Shown here piece by piece: positions 17,077 through 25,234 of a DNA stretch of 64,000 nt. The position numbers and the translations under genes were made by a program. The notes under the pieces were generated by a model. The model was not told where the DNA came from. It ran no database searches and saw only the letters and a program-made list of their open reading frames with translations. Source of the DNA: Chloroflexi bacterium 54-19 (GTDB taxonomy: Bacteria > Chloroflexota > Chloroflexia > Chloroheliales > Chloroheliaceae); NCBI GenBank assembly GCA_001898225.1, contig MKTJ01000030.1:1-64000 (forward strand), given 5' to 3'. Within the stretch, counting starts at the first letter, position 1. Each line of letters starts with the position of its first letter.

Positions 17077-19140
17077 ATGATTCCGCATCCTGAGTATCCC
17101 CGGCCAGATTTTGACCGCTCCCGGCAGTGGCTAAACCTGAACGGTGAATGGGATTTTAAAGCCGACCCCGATAACGTGGGCCTCCAAGAAAGCTGGTTCC
17201 AGGCTGGCACGACGGACTGGTCCCAGAAGATTGTGGTCCCTTTCCCCTGGGAATCGAAAGCCTCCCAGGTCAACCAGGAATGGCTGTTAGTCGGCTGGTA
17301 TCATCGCACCCTCGAACGCCCGGCAGATTGGAAAAATTTGCGCACGATTCTCAACTTTGGGGCGGTCTATTATGCTTGCACGGTCTGGTTGAACGGCCAT
17401 AAAGTGGGCGAGCATACCGGGGGCTACCTGCCTTTCAGCTTTGATGTGACCGGGGAACTGGCGGACGGTCCGGCGGAATTGGTCGTACGGGTAGAAACGG
17501 TCCTGGATAAAAGTTTTATCCCACACGGCAAACAGCGCAGTATCCCTGCCGACGATTACGATGGTTGCGCTTTCACACCCAGCACCGGCATCTGGCAGAC
17601 CGTCTGGCTGGAAGCCCGTCCCGCGACCTATATCGCTTCGCTGAAATTGCGGCCTAATGCGGACCTAAACGCCGTTGAAGTGCAGGGGACGCTGGAAGGG
17701 CCGAGCCTCGCCGTGGCTAAATTGTCGCTCGCAGTGGAAGGTCAGGCCGCCCAGGAAATCTCTATCGAAGGGCAGACGAGTTTCAGCACCGTCCTGAAAA
17801 TTGAAAATCCGCGCCTCTGGTCGCCCGCCGACCCGTACCTTTATGATGTAGTGGTCAACCTGGCAAGCCCTGATGGCGCGGATAGCGTGCGCACCTATAC
17901 CGGCTTGCGGAAAATCGAGGTCAGGGGCGAATTTATCTTTCTCAACGACCAGCGGATTTATGTCCGGGCGGCCCTGGACCAGGGTTTCTGGCCGGAGGGT
18001 ATCTATTCTGCGCCGGATGATGCCGCTTTGCGAAAGGATGTCGAACTGGCCCTGGAAGCCGGGTTCAACATGATTCGCAAACATATCAAGTTTGAAAACC
18101 CGCGCTGGCTCTACTGGGCCGATAAATTTGGTCTGCTGGTCTGGGAAGAACCGCCCTGTTTCAGCCGCTATTCCAGGGAAGGCGTCGAGCTTTTTGAAAG
18201 CCAGTTAGCCCCGATGGTCGCCCGTGACGGCAACCACCCCAGCATCGTAATCTGGGGTATCTATAACGAAGAATGGGGCCTCGACTGGAAGTCCAACGAA
18301 GATGAAGAACGGCAGTTGGCGGTCGAACACGCCTATGACCTGCTGGTGTCGCTTGATTCAACCCGGCCTATCGTGGACGACTCCGGCTGGTGGCACGTCA
18401 AGACCGATATTCTTGACTGGCACTATTATGACGGCGATATGGAAAAATGGAAGGCTATTTCGCGGGCCCTGGCGACTGACCGCGATAGCTGGTTCGGGCA
18501 CCAGCTTTCCGATACCCTCTATAGTCAGACCCGGCTGACGGTCGAGGGGAGAGAACACCCCAGTATCCCCATTATTAACGGTGAATATGGTGGGGGCTTT
18601 TTACCCAAAGAGCAGGAATGGCTCTTTCGGTGGCAGACCCAGGATTTGCGCCGCCACGCCGCTTTCCAGGGTTATACCTACACCGAGCTTTATGACGTGG
18701 AATATGAGGTCGTTGGCATCTACACCGTCGACCGCCAGCTTAAGGGCTGGGGCTACGAACCGGCCATTATCAATGCCGATACCGTCATAATCTTTGACCT
18801 GACACCGCAAAACCCCGGCCTTGACCTGGTAGTCCAGGACAAAGAGTTAAAGGTTTCGGTCCAGGTTTCGCATTATGGTTCGACCACCCTGAAAGGCCAG
18901 CTTTTGTGGGGCTGGCAGCGGGGAGAGAACCCCAGCGGCAGCCAGGACATCGAGGTGGGCGCTTTCGAGATTTCACCTTTGATTGAGTTGACTTCGCCCG
19001 TACCGGAAGGTGAAAACTCCAGGGTAGAGAGATTCTATGTCTGGATAGCGACTGAGGGCAACCCTGAAGTAGCCTGTGGCTTTATGGAAGCCGAACTGGC
19101 CCTGACCGGCGCCCCGGCTCAACCGGCCCTGGTGAGTTAA
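17077..19140 (+). CDS. GH2 family glycoside hydrolase (beta-galactosidase/glucuronidase-like)
   Basis: 687-residue GH2 enzyme. A sugar-binding jelly roll comes first (LNLNGEWDFKADP), then an Ig-like domain and a TIM barrel. Predicted acid/base E398 lies in IWGIYNEEWG and predicted nucleophile E503 in INGEYGGGF. RKHIKFENPRWLYWADKFGL matches the GH2 R-x-x-H region. No signal peptide is seen, so it is cytoplasmic. ATG 17077 (MIPHPEYPRPDF) is preferred to GTG 17032 because the GH2 domain begins at once after it and AAAAGGA lies upstream. Last gene of the operon; exact sugar specificity is unknown. Confidence 0.87.
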   Translation: MIPHPEYPRPDFDRSRQWLNLNGEWDFKADPDNVGLQESWFQAGTTDWSQKIVVPFPWESKASQVNQEWLLVGWYHRTLERPADWKNLRTILNFGAVYYACTVWLNGHKVGEHTGGYLPFSFDVTGELADGPAELVVRVETVLDKSFIPHGKQRSIPADDYDGCAFTPSTGIWQTVWLEARPATYIASLKLRPNADLNAVEVQGTLEGPSLAVAKLSLAVEGQAAQEISIEGQTSFSTVLKIENPRLWSPADPYLYDVVVNLASPDGADSVRTYTGLRKIEVRGEFIFLNDQRIYVRAALDQGFWPEGIYSAPDDAALRKDVELALEAGFNMIRKHIKFENPRWLYWADKFGLLVWEEPPCFSRYSREGVELFESQLAPMVARDGNHPSIVIWGIYNEEWGLDWKSNEDEERQLAVEHAYDLLVSLDSTRPIVDDSGWWHVKTDILDWHYYDGDMEKWKAISRALATDRDSWFGHQLSDTLYSQTRLTVEGREHPSIPIINGEYGGGFLPKEQEWLFRWQTQDLRRHAAFQGYTYTELYDVEYEVVGIYTVDRQLKGWGYEPAIINADTVIIFDLTPQNPGLDLVVQDKELKVSVQVSHYGSTTLKGQLLWGWQRGENPSGSQDIEVGAFEISPLIELTSPVPEGENSRVERFYVWIATEGNPEVACGFMEAELALTGAPAQPALVS

Positions 19141-19234
19141 AGCCCGGTTTACCGCCTTTTTAGAAGTAACGCAGAAAATACCGGAAGTTCTGCTCTATTC
19201 CGGGGTTTCTCTGCCAGGCCCCTCCTCCTTAGTT

Positions 19235-19277
19235 CGCCGCTCGACAGGTGAAATTGTGGCTCACCTGCCGGGCGGCG
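19235..19277. other. Long 17-bp stem-loop in convergent intergenic region
   Basis: Left arm 19235-19251 and right arm 19261-19277 pair over 17 positions with one mismatch and one G-U, around a 9-nt loop. There is no T tract on either side. It lies between the convergent GH2 and SGNH genes, and may be a transcription barrier or a REP-like element. Confidence 0.6.
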
Positions 19278-19325
19278 ATAATTATCTCCCAAGGGGTTCC
19301 CAAGGATGTGGCTGTCGGATGCTAA

Positions 19326-19997
19326 TCATAAATATTTCTTCAAATTCTCAAGCACAACTTCATACCCGGCAGGAAGCATGTGCGCCCCATCAAATGTAAG
19401 CTCTGGCCGCAAATTCCCATCAGTATCGGCTAAACCGTCATTGACATTGATAAATTCATAGTTATACTTTTGGGCCAACAGAGCCACTTTGCTACTTGCT
19501 GCCGCAAGAATTTCATTATTTCGCGTCGCAAAAAAAGACTCGTGCTCAGTCTCTGACTCACCGAAATCCGCCACCGGATTAACCGGATAATAAGCCATCA
19601 CAAACACCTGGGTCCTGGGCAATTTCTCCTTGATTTGCCGTAAAACCTCGTCATAATTCGCCAGAAAAGTGGCTTCAGGAACGCCGAAGCCTATATCATT
19701 TGCCCCAATGTTGATAAAAACCTTGTCCGGTGCCAGGTCAAATATGCAAAGCTCTATATACTTCAGCAGGTCCGTTGTTGTCGTTGCCCTGATGCCTCGA
19801 TTATAAATCAGTTTGTCCAGGCCAAGCCCTTGCTGCATTTTTTCAATCGGGAAGATTTCCATGGAGGAAGACCCCACGAAAACAATTTGCCCCTTTTTGG
19901 CCGTTGGATTCTGTTGGGCGAAACGTGCTCGGATTTCGTTTTGCACTTTCTCGATCAGAGGGTGCAAATTCGTCAACGGCTGGGTTTGTTCTGACAT
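19326..19997 (-). CDS. SGNH/GDSL-type esterase
   Basis: 223-residue SGNH hydrolase. The four blocks can be placed: Ser in FVGSSSMEIF (S44), Gly in NRGI (G68), Asn in NIGANDI (N100) and His in FDGAHMLPAGY near the C terminus with its Asp three residues before. Family members are lipases, lysophospholipases or carbohydrate acetyl-esterases. No signal peptide, so cytoplasmic. It is downstream of, and on the same strand as, a MarR regulator, and the 14-bp sequence before it (20039-20052) is repeated in inverted orientation before the MarR gene, so it is probably the MarR target. Substrate unknown. Confidence 0.87.
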   Translation of the reverse strand: MSEQTQPLTNLHPLIEKVQNEIRARFAQQNPTAKKGQIVFVGSSSMEIFPIEKMQQGLGLDKLIYNRGIRATTTTDLLKYIELCIFDLAPDKVFINIGANDIGFGVPEATFLANYDEVLRQIKEKLPRTQVFVMAYYPVNPVADFGESETEHESFFATRNNEILAAASSKVALLAQKYNYEFINVNDGLADTDGNLRPELTFDGAHMLPAGYEVVLENLKKYL

Positions 19998-20038
19998 AAT
20001 AATAATTACTCCTTAAAAATATGTAATAGAGTTTGTTT

Positions 20039-20052
20039 CTAATAGTGTTAGC
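20039..20052. promoter_or_regulatory. Probable MarR operator before SGNH gene
   Basis: CTAATAGTGTTAGC, an imperfect palindrome, is the exact reverse complement of 20560-20573 in front of the marR gene. Shared 14-bp identity in the only two promoter regions of this pair points to one regulator binding both. Confidence 0.65.
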
Positions 20053-20092
20053 AAAATGGTATCAAAGGTGGTCACTTTTCTGTAACTATAAT

Positions 20093-20536
20093 TTATTCCC
20101 TGGCGTTTTGCTGGAGATCTACTTCCGCAAGTTTAGCGGTAATCCGCACATATTCCCTGGCGTCATGCTCGCCCAATTTGCTGAACATTTTCGTAACCCT
20201 TTCCAGGGCTTCTTGACGCCGTTCTTCTACCAGAGTTTTCCCCTTGGGGGTTAGGTCCACCAGAATCCTCCGGCGGTCACTGGTATCAATCTGGCGGGTA
20301 ATCAGCCCTTTTCGTTCCAGGCCGTTCAGGGTGACTGCAATACGTGCAGAACTAATGCCCATTTCATGGCTGATTTCACTCGGCAAAACATCACCATTAT
20401 GGGAAGCAATAAATTGCAGTACAAAACGTTCTCCTTGCAAGGATTCATCAATCTGCTTTTGCGGATTTGCTCGTCTCAATTTATGCGAGTTTTCCATAAT
20501 TTTTATAAACTCTAAAGCAAGTTCTCTGTAATCCAT
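20093..20536 (-). CDS. MarR-family transcriptional regulator
   Basis: 147-residue winged-helix repressor. The recognition helix region is LPSEISHEMGISSARIAVTLNGLERKGLI and the wing RQIDTSDRRRILVDLTPKG has the DxRR signature of MarR proteins. ATG 20536 (MDYREL) is preferred to the ATG six codons earlier because AAAGGCGG precedes it. It probably represses itself and the SGNH esterase gene 95 bp downstream through shared operators. MarR proteins commonly sense phenolic or lipophilic compounds; the ligand here is unknown. Confidence 0.9.
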   Translation of the reverse strand: MDYRELALEFIKIMENSHKLRRANPQKQIDESLQGERFVLQFIASHNGDVLPSEISHEMGISSARIAVTLNGLERKGLITRQIDTSDRRRILVDLTPKGKTLVEERRQEALERVTKMFSKLGEHDAREYVRITAKLAEVDLQQNARE

Positions 20537-20559
20537 CTTAACCGCCTTTAACATGAATA

Positions 20560-20586
20560 GCTAACACTATTAGTAATATAATACTA
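20560..20586. promoter_or_regulatory. marR operator region
   Basis: GCTAACACTATTAG (20560-20573) is the inverted copy of the site before the SGNH gene. The overlapping TAGTAATATAATACTA (20571-20586) is a 14/16 palindrome. Both lie just upstream of the marR start, as expected for autorepression. Confidence 0.65.
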
Positions 20587-21126
20587 TTAATAATCTCTGT
20601 CAAGGTTTTGGTTCAATGAAGTTAATACTCAAACATGCCAGGAATGAGGCCAGTGTACTTGCCTTAACATAAAAAGCTCTCAACTATTGCAACATGTTGC
20701 AGAACGCCTGGTCGGGCAGAAACCTTTACCCTTATTTTTCACAACCCGCCTATATGTAGAAAAATGTACAACTTTAGTTCAAAATATAACAAAATAATAA
20801 GTAAAAACGATGGATTTATTCTACCTATTGACAGCCTGGTAAAATGTGTGATATAAAAAATTATCTTCTTTGTAAGATTTACGCAGCTCAGTATCGGTCT
20901 AAATTCTTTTCCAATCCTGCCATTAATCGCGGTCTTCTCTTTATGGAATGACCGGAAAGAACCGGAATTTAGCCGCCTGAGAATTTATCCAACCACGCCA
21001 GGGTCGCGAATACCGGCGCTATTAGCTCACAGGTCCAAACAAAAACTGCAACTTAACCCTGGCTGATATTTCGAGGCAGAAATAATATAAAAGGTTTCAA
21101 ACCGGATACTACGAGGAGGTAGCCCC
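20587..21126. other. 540-bp intergenic region with palindrome, promoter and long leader
   Basis: No convincing gene. It holds a perfect 14-bp palindrome TGCAACATGTTGCA (20688-20701), a promoter at 20828-20857 and then about 260 nt of untranslated leader before the MetE-like gene. The leader shows no riboswitch or tRNA pattern I recognise. Confidence 0.6.
20828..20857 (+). promoter_or_regulatory. Sigma-70-type promoter of MetE-like/ligase operon
   Basis: TTGACA (20828-20833), an 18-bp spacer and TATAAA (20852-20857). It lies about 270 bp before the MetE-like start codon, implying a long 5' leader. Confidence 0.65.
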
Positions 21127-22215
21127 GTGATTTACCGCAGCGATACTGTAGGAAGTTTGCTCCGGCCTGACTACTTAAAGGAAGCGCGCCAGCAGTTGAC
21201 CGCCGGGCAGTTGACCCCGGCAGAATTCAAGGCGCTTGAAGACAAGTCGGTAGACGAGGCTATCGCCCTGCAAGAGGGGGCGGGCCTGGATGTTATCACC
21301 GATGGTGAGATGCGGCGGTTCGGGTTTATGGGCCAGTTTTTCGAGGCCCTCAAGGGTTTCGGCTCACATAGCGGCTGGTTTACCCATTTCAAGGATGACT
21401 CCGGCTCTACCATGGATTATGAGCGCCCGGTGGTGGTCGAAAAGCTGAAGTGGTATCGCAGCATGAACTCGGAAGAATGGGTCTATTTGCGGTCGAAGGC
21501 CAAAAAGCCGGGCAAGGTTACCATGCTGAGCGCCCAGCAGGCCGCCTCCTACTACGACGCCGACAAATCCAAAGCAGCCTATCCCACCCAGGAAGCCTAC
21601 CTGGCCGATGTCGTGGACTATTCCCGGCTCGAAGTGGACGAACTGGTCCGTTTAGGATGTACCTATATCCAGCTTGATGCGCCCCAGTACGCCGCCTTGC
21701 TCGACCCCCAGATTCGCCAGGAATACCGCGACCGGGGCAGTAACCCCGATAAGCTGATTGATATGTGTATCGAAATGGATAACGCCATCATCGCCGGGCA
21801 TCCGGGGGTGACCTTTGGGATTCACGTCTGCCGGGGTAACAACCGCAGCCGTTACTACGCCAGCGGCGATTACGAACCGATTGCCCGTCTTTTCGAGAAC
21901 GCCAGATTTAATAATTTCCTGCTCGAATATGATGACGAGCGGTCCGGCGGGTTCGAGCCGCTCCGGCACATGCCTGAAGACCGGGGCGTGGTCCTGGGCC
22001 TTATCACCACCAAGAAACCCGAACTGGAAAGTGCCGACGAACTAAAGCAGCGTATCGAGGAAGCTTCCAGGTATGTACCGTTAGAACGATTAGCCCTCAG
22101 CCCCCAGTGTGGCTTTGCCTCGGTCGAAGCGGGGAACCGCCTATCCTTCGAGGACGAGAGGGCCAAACTTGAGCTCAGTTCCAGGGTTGCCCACGAGGTA
22201 TGGGGCCATAACTAA
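21127..22215 (+). CDS. MetE-like (cobalamin-independent methionine synthase-fold) protein
   Basis: 362-residue protein equal in size to the C-terminal barrel of MetE. The zinc ligand pattern H233-x-C235 (IHVCRGNN) with C328 (SPQCGF) is present, as are VITDGEMRR and the C-terminal ASVEAGNRLSFEDERAKL. The folate-binding N-terminal half of full MetE is absent, so it is not a standard methionine synthase; stand-alone members include thiol (coenzyme M) transferases and core-MetE-like enzymes. The start is GTG after GGAGGTAGCC. It leads an operon with an acyl-CoA ligase, acyl-CoA dehydrogenase and Rieske oxygenase, so a methyl- or thiol-transfer step in catabolism is plausible but unproven. Confidence 0.85.
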   Translation: MIYRSDTVGSLLRPDYLKEARQQLTAGQLTPAEFKALEDKSVDEAIALQEGAGLDVITDGEMRRFGFMGQFFEALKGFGSHSGWFTHFKDDSGSTMDYERPVVVEKLKWYRSMNSEEWVYLRSKAKKPGKVTMLSAQQAASYYDADKSKAAYPTQEAYLADVVDYSRLEVDELVRLGCTYIQLDAPQYAALLDPQIRQEYRDRGSNPDKLIDMCIEMDNAIIAGHPGVTFGIHVCRGNNRSRYYASGDYEPIARLFENARFNNFLLEYDDERSGGFEPLRHMPEDRGVVLGLITTKKPELESADELKQRIEEASRYVPLERLALSPQCGFASVEAGNRLSFEDERAKLELSSRVAHEVWGHN

Positions 22216-22277
22216 TCCCGGCAGGATTTTAGATTAGTCCGTTCAACTCAACCCACCCAACTAGACGAGGCGCTATT

Positions 22278-23876
22278 ATGACCCTGCTGACTCACATAAA
22301 ACATAATGCCCAATACCTGCCCGCCAAGCTGGCCGTCTCGGATGGCCCGGTGAAATACGGCTGGTCGGAGTTTGACACCCGCACTCGTAACCTGGCGGCT
22401 TCCCTCGCCAGTCGAGGGGTTAAAAAGGGGAACAGGGTGGGGGTTCTGATGTCGAACGGCTACGCCTACCTCGAAGCCTATTACGCGATACCCCGGCTGG
22501 GCGCGATTATCGTTCCGCTCAATATCCGCTACGCCCCGGCAGAATTCAGTTTTGCCATCAACGATAGCGGGGCAGTGGCGCTGTTAGTCGAGGATACTTT
22601 CTGGCCGCTCTACGAAAAGTTCGCCCCCCAACTCGAAACGGCTCAACAGGTTGCCCAACTGGTGGTGCGCTATAACCGGCCCGGCCAACCTGTCCCGGAA
22701 GACGCTCTCGACTACGAAACCCTGGTCCGGGAGGGGGCCGCCGAGACTGCTTACCAGGATGCCGAGATTGACGAGGAAGACGTGGTCGGCCTGTTCTACA
22801 CTGGCGGCACCACCGGGCGCTCTAAAGGAGTCATGCTGACCCATAAGAATCTGACCCATAACGCCCTGATTACGGTTATCCCCGGCCAGGTTACTTCCAG
22901 AACGGTTTATTGCCATGTCGCCCCTATGTTCCATATCGCGGACGCCGCCCCAGCCATCAGCTATACCATGATGGGGGCCTGCCATACCTTCCTGCCCAAA
23001 TTTGACGCTCAAAAAGCCCTCGAAATCATCGAGCGGGAGCGGGTCAACCATATCGGGCTGGTCCCGACCATGATTAACCTGATGTTACAGGTGCCCACCA
23101 TCAAAGACTACGACCTTTCCAGCCTCGAATTGATATTTTCGGGTGGTTCCCCGACCCCGGTCGAGGTTTTGCGGAAAATGCGCCAGTTGCTTCCCTGCAA
23201 ATTGCGCCAGGGCTACGGCATGACCGAGTCCTCTCCTACGATTACGGTCCTGGACTGGGAGGACATGCTAAGGGCGATGGAAGCCCCGCCGGACAGCCCC
23301 GCCACCCGCCTGCTGGGCAGTTGCGGAGTGCCGGGAATAAATATCGAGGTCAGACTGGTCGATTCGCTTGACCGGGAGGTCCCGGTCGGTGAGATTGGTG
23401 AGGTGACGGTCAAGGCTCCCAATGTCATGAAAGGCTACTGGAATTTGCCCCAGGAAACGGCTACCGCGTTGCGAAACGGCTGGCTGCATACCGGCGACCT
23501 GGCTATCAAGGACGAGAACGGCTATTTCTATATTGTTGACCGCAAGAAAGACATGATTATCAGCGGTGGCGAAAACATCTATTCGGCGGAGGTCGAAAAC
23601 GCCCTGTATTGCCACCCTGCCGTGCTGGAAGCGGCGGTTATCGGGGTACCTGACCCGAAATGGGGCGAACGGGTCCACGCGGTCGTAGTCCTCAAACCGG
23701 GCTGGGAGGCGACCGAGGCCGAGATTATCGCCCGTTGTCGCGAATTTATTTCGGGCTACAAGGTGCCGAAATCGGTCGAGTTTGTCAGCGAGATGCCCAA
23801 GAGCGGGGCTGGGAAGATTCTTAAACGGAACCTGCGCGATAAATACTGGCAGTCCGGCCTGGTACAGGTCAGCTAA
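22278..23876 (+). CDS. Acyl-CoA synthetase (AMP-forming), copy 1
   Basis: 532-residue ANL-superfamily ligase that activates a carboxylic acid to its CoA thioester through an acyl-adenylate. The phosphate loop YTGGTTGRSKGVMLTH, the GYGMTESSP motif, YIVDRKKDMIISGGENIYSAEVE and the C-terminal catalytic Lys in PKSGAGKILKRNLR are all intact. It is closely similar throughout to the ligase at 35169 (for example VGVLMSNGY, YLEAYYA and PRLGAIIVPLN are shared), so the pair are recent paralogs or carry out related activations. It lies 62 bp after the MetE-like gene and 12 bp before the acyl-CoA dehydrogenase. Confidence 0.92.
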   Translation: MTLLTHIKHNAQYLPAKLAVSDGPVKYGWSEFDTRTRNLAASLASRGVKKGNRVGVLMSNGYAYLEAYYAIPRLGAIIVPLNIRYAPAEFSFAINDSGAVALLVEDTFWPLYEKFAPQLETAQQVAQLVVRYNRPGQPVPEDALDYETLVREGAAETAYQDAEIDEEDVVGLFYTGGTTGRSKGVMLTHKNLTHNALITVIPGQVTSRTVYCHVAPMFHIADAAPAISYTMMGACHTFLPKFDAQKALEIIERERVNHIGLVPTMINLMLQVPTIKDYDLSSLELIFSGGSPTPVEVLRKMRQLLPCKLRQGYGMTESSPTITVLDWEDMLRAMEAPPDSPATRLLGSCGVPGINIEVRLVDSLDREVPVGEIGEVTVKAPNVMKGYWNLPQETATALRNGWLHTGDLAIKDENGYFYIVDRKKDMIISGGENIYSAEVENALYCHPAVLEAAVIGVPDPKWGERVHAVVVLKPGWEATEAEIIARCREFISGYKVPKSVEFVSEMPKSGAGKILKRNLRDKYWQSGLVQVS

Positions 23877-23888
23877 GGACTAACTGCG

Positions 23889-25124
23889 ATGATTGATTTT
23901 GAAAAGTCGCCGGAGCTTGCGGAACAACTAAAGCGGGCCGAAAACATTGCCGTTGAGTTTATGCGCCCTATCTCGCGCTACTACGACGACCACGAGTACG
24001 AACAGCCCTGGAGCTATATCAACGCCATGTGGAACGAGCAACTCGAAGGCGGGTTGCGGAGTAACAAGGCCCCGGAAGGCGCCGGGAAGTCACTCCCACG
24101 TTTTATGATTTCGATGCACGTGAGCGAGATGATGGCCTGGGGTGACGCTGCCCTGACGATGGTCACGCCGGGACCGGCCCTGGCCGGGGCGGCTATTGGG
24201 GCGGTCAGCACGCCTGAACAGCGCGAACGTTTCCTGACTCGTTTCAGCCAGGGGCACCCGAAATGGGGCGCAATGGCGATGACCGAGCCCGCCGCCGGGA
24301 GCGATACGGCCCATATACAGACTACGGCCCGTCTTTCGGAGGACGGCAAAGAGTGGGTTCTGAACGGCGAGAAAATCTTTTGCAGCAACGGCCAGCGTGC
24401 CACCAAAGACTCACCGGGCCTTATCGTGGTCTGGGCCACCGTTGACCCGAAGGCGGGCCGGGCCGGGATGAAAAGTTTCGTGGTTGAAAGCGGCACGCCC
24501 GGTCTTGTCGTGACCCGGCTGGACAAGAAAATGGGTCTCAAGGTGAGCGATACGGCGGCTATTACCCTGGACGACTGCCGTATTCCCTTTGACAATATCC
24601 TGGGTAGCCCGGAGGTGGCTCAACCCGGCCCGGACAATAAAAAAGGCTTCCAGGGGGCCATGAAAACCTTTGACGCCAGCCGTCCGGGAGTGGCCGCCGG
24701 CGCCTGTGGTATTGCGAGAGCTGCCATCGAGTACGTCAAGGATTACCTGGCCGGGCAGGGCCGCCCGGTTCGTTACGACCTGCCCTATCACAAACTCGGC
24801 GCAGTCGAACGTGATGTTTTACGGATGGAAGCCGACCGGCAAGCGGCCTGGCTGTTAACTTTGCGGGCGGCCTGGCTGCTCGACCAGGGCTTGTCAAACA
24901 CCCTGGAAGCCTCGATGGCAAAGGGCAAGGCCGGCCAGACGGTGACCTGGGTGACCCAGAAGGCGGTCGAAATTTTGGGGCCGCACGGCTATAGCTGCCA
25001 GAACCTGGTCGAAAAATGGATGCGTGACGCTCGCGTCCAGGATTTGTTTGAAGGCACCGGCCAGATTAACCGCCTGATTGTCGCCCGCCGACTGCTCGGT
25101 TATAGCAGTAAAGAATTACAGTAA
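23889..25124 (+). CDS. Acyl-CoA dehydrogenase
   Basis: 411-residue FAD enzyme that would form a 2,3-enoyl-CoA from the CoA ester made by the preceding ligase. The family signature MTEPAAGSD, the NGEKIFCSNG stretch and the C-terminal catalytic-base motif LFEGTGQINRLIVARRLLG are present. Soluble and cytoplasmic; electrons would go to electron-transfer flavoprotein, which is not encoded here. The next expected step, hydration, can be supplied by the MaoC-type pair on the opposite strand (30627-31163). Confidence 0.92.
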   Translation: MIDFEKSPELAEQLKRAENIAVEFMRPISRYYDDHEYEQPWSYINAMWNEQLEGGLRSNKAPEGAGKSLPRFMISMHVSEMMAWGDAALTMVTPGPALAGAAIGAVSTPEQRERFLTRFSQGHPKWGAMAMTEPAAGSDTAHIQTTARLSEDGKEWVLNGEKIFCSNGQRATKDSPGLIVVWATVDPKAGRAGMKSFVVESGTPGLVVTRLDKKMGLKVSDTAAITLDDCRIPFDNILGSPEVAQPGPDNKKGFQGAMKTFDASRPGVAAGACGIARAAIEYVKDYLAGQGRPVRYDLPYHKLGAVERDVLRMEADRQAAWLLTLRAAWLLDQGLSNTLEASMAKGKAGQTVTWVTQKAVEILGPHGYSCQNLVEKWMRDARVQDLFEGTGQINRLIVARRLLGYSSKELQ

Positions 25125-25234
25125 TTTTCATTTTATAAGCGGCTATTCTTAACCAGACCCCCCTTATTATTGAGCCCCACCATCATTCGGGGTTTCAGGG
25201 CCGCAATTTATACAAAATCGGAAAGGTAAGACAC

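Noticed and set aside
20858..21126. SAM or cobalamin riboswitch before the MetE-like gene
   Set aside because: No recognisable conserved core of either class was found; kept only as a long leader.
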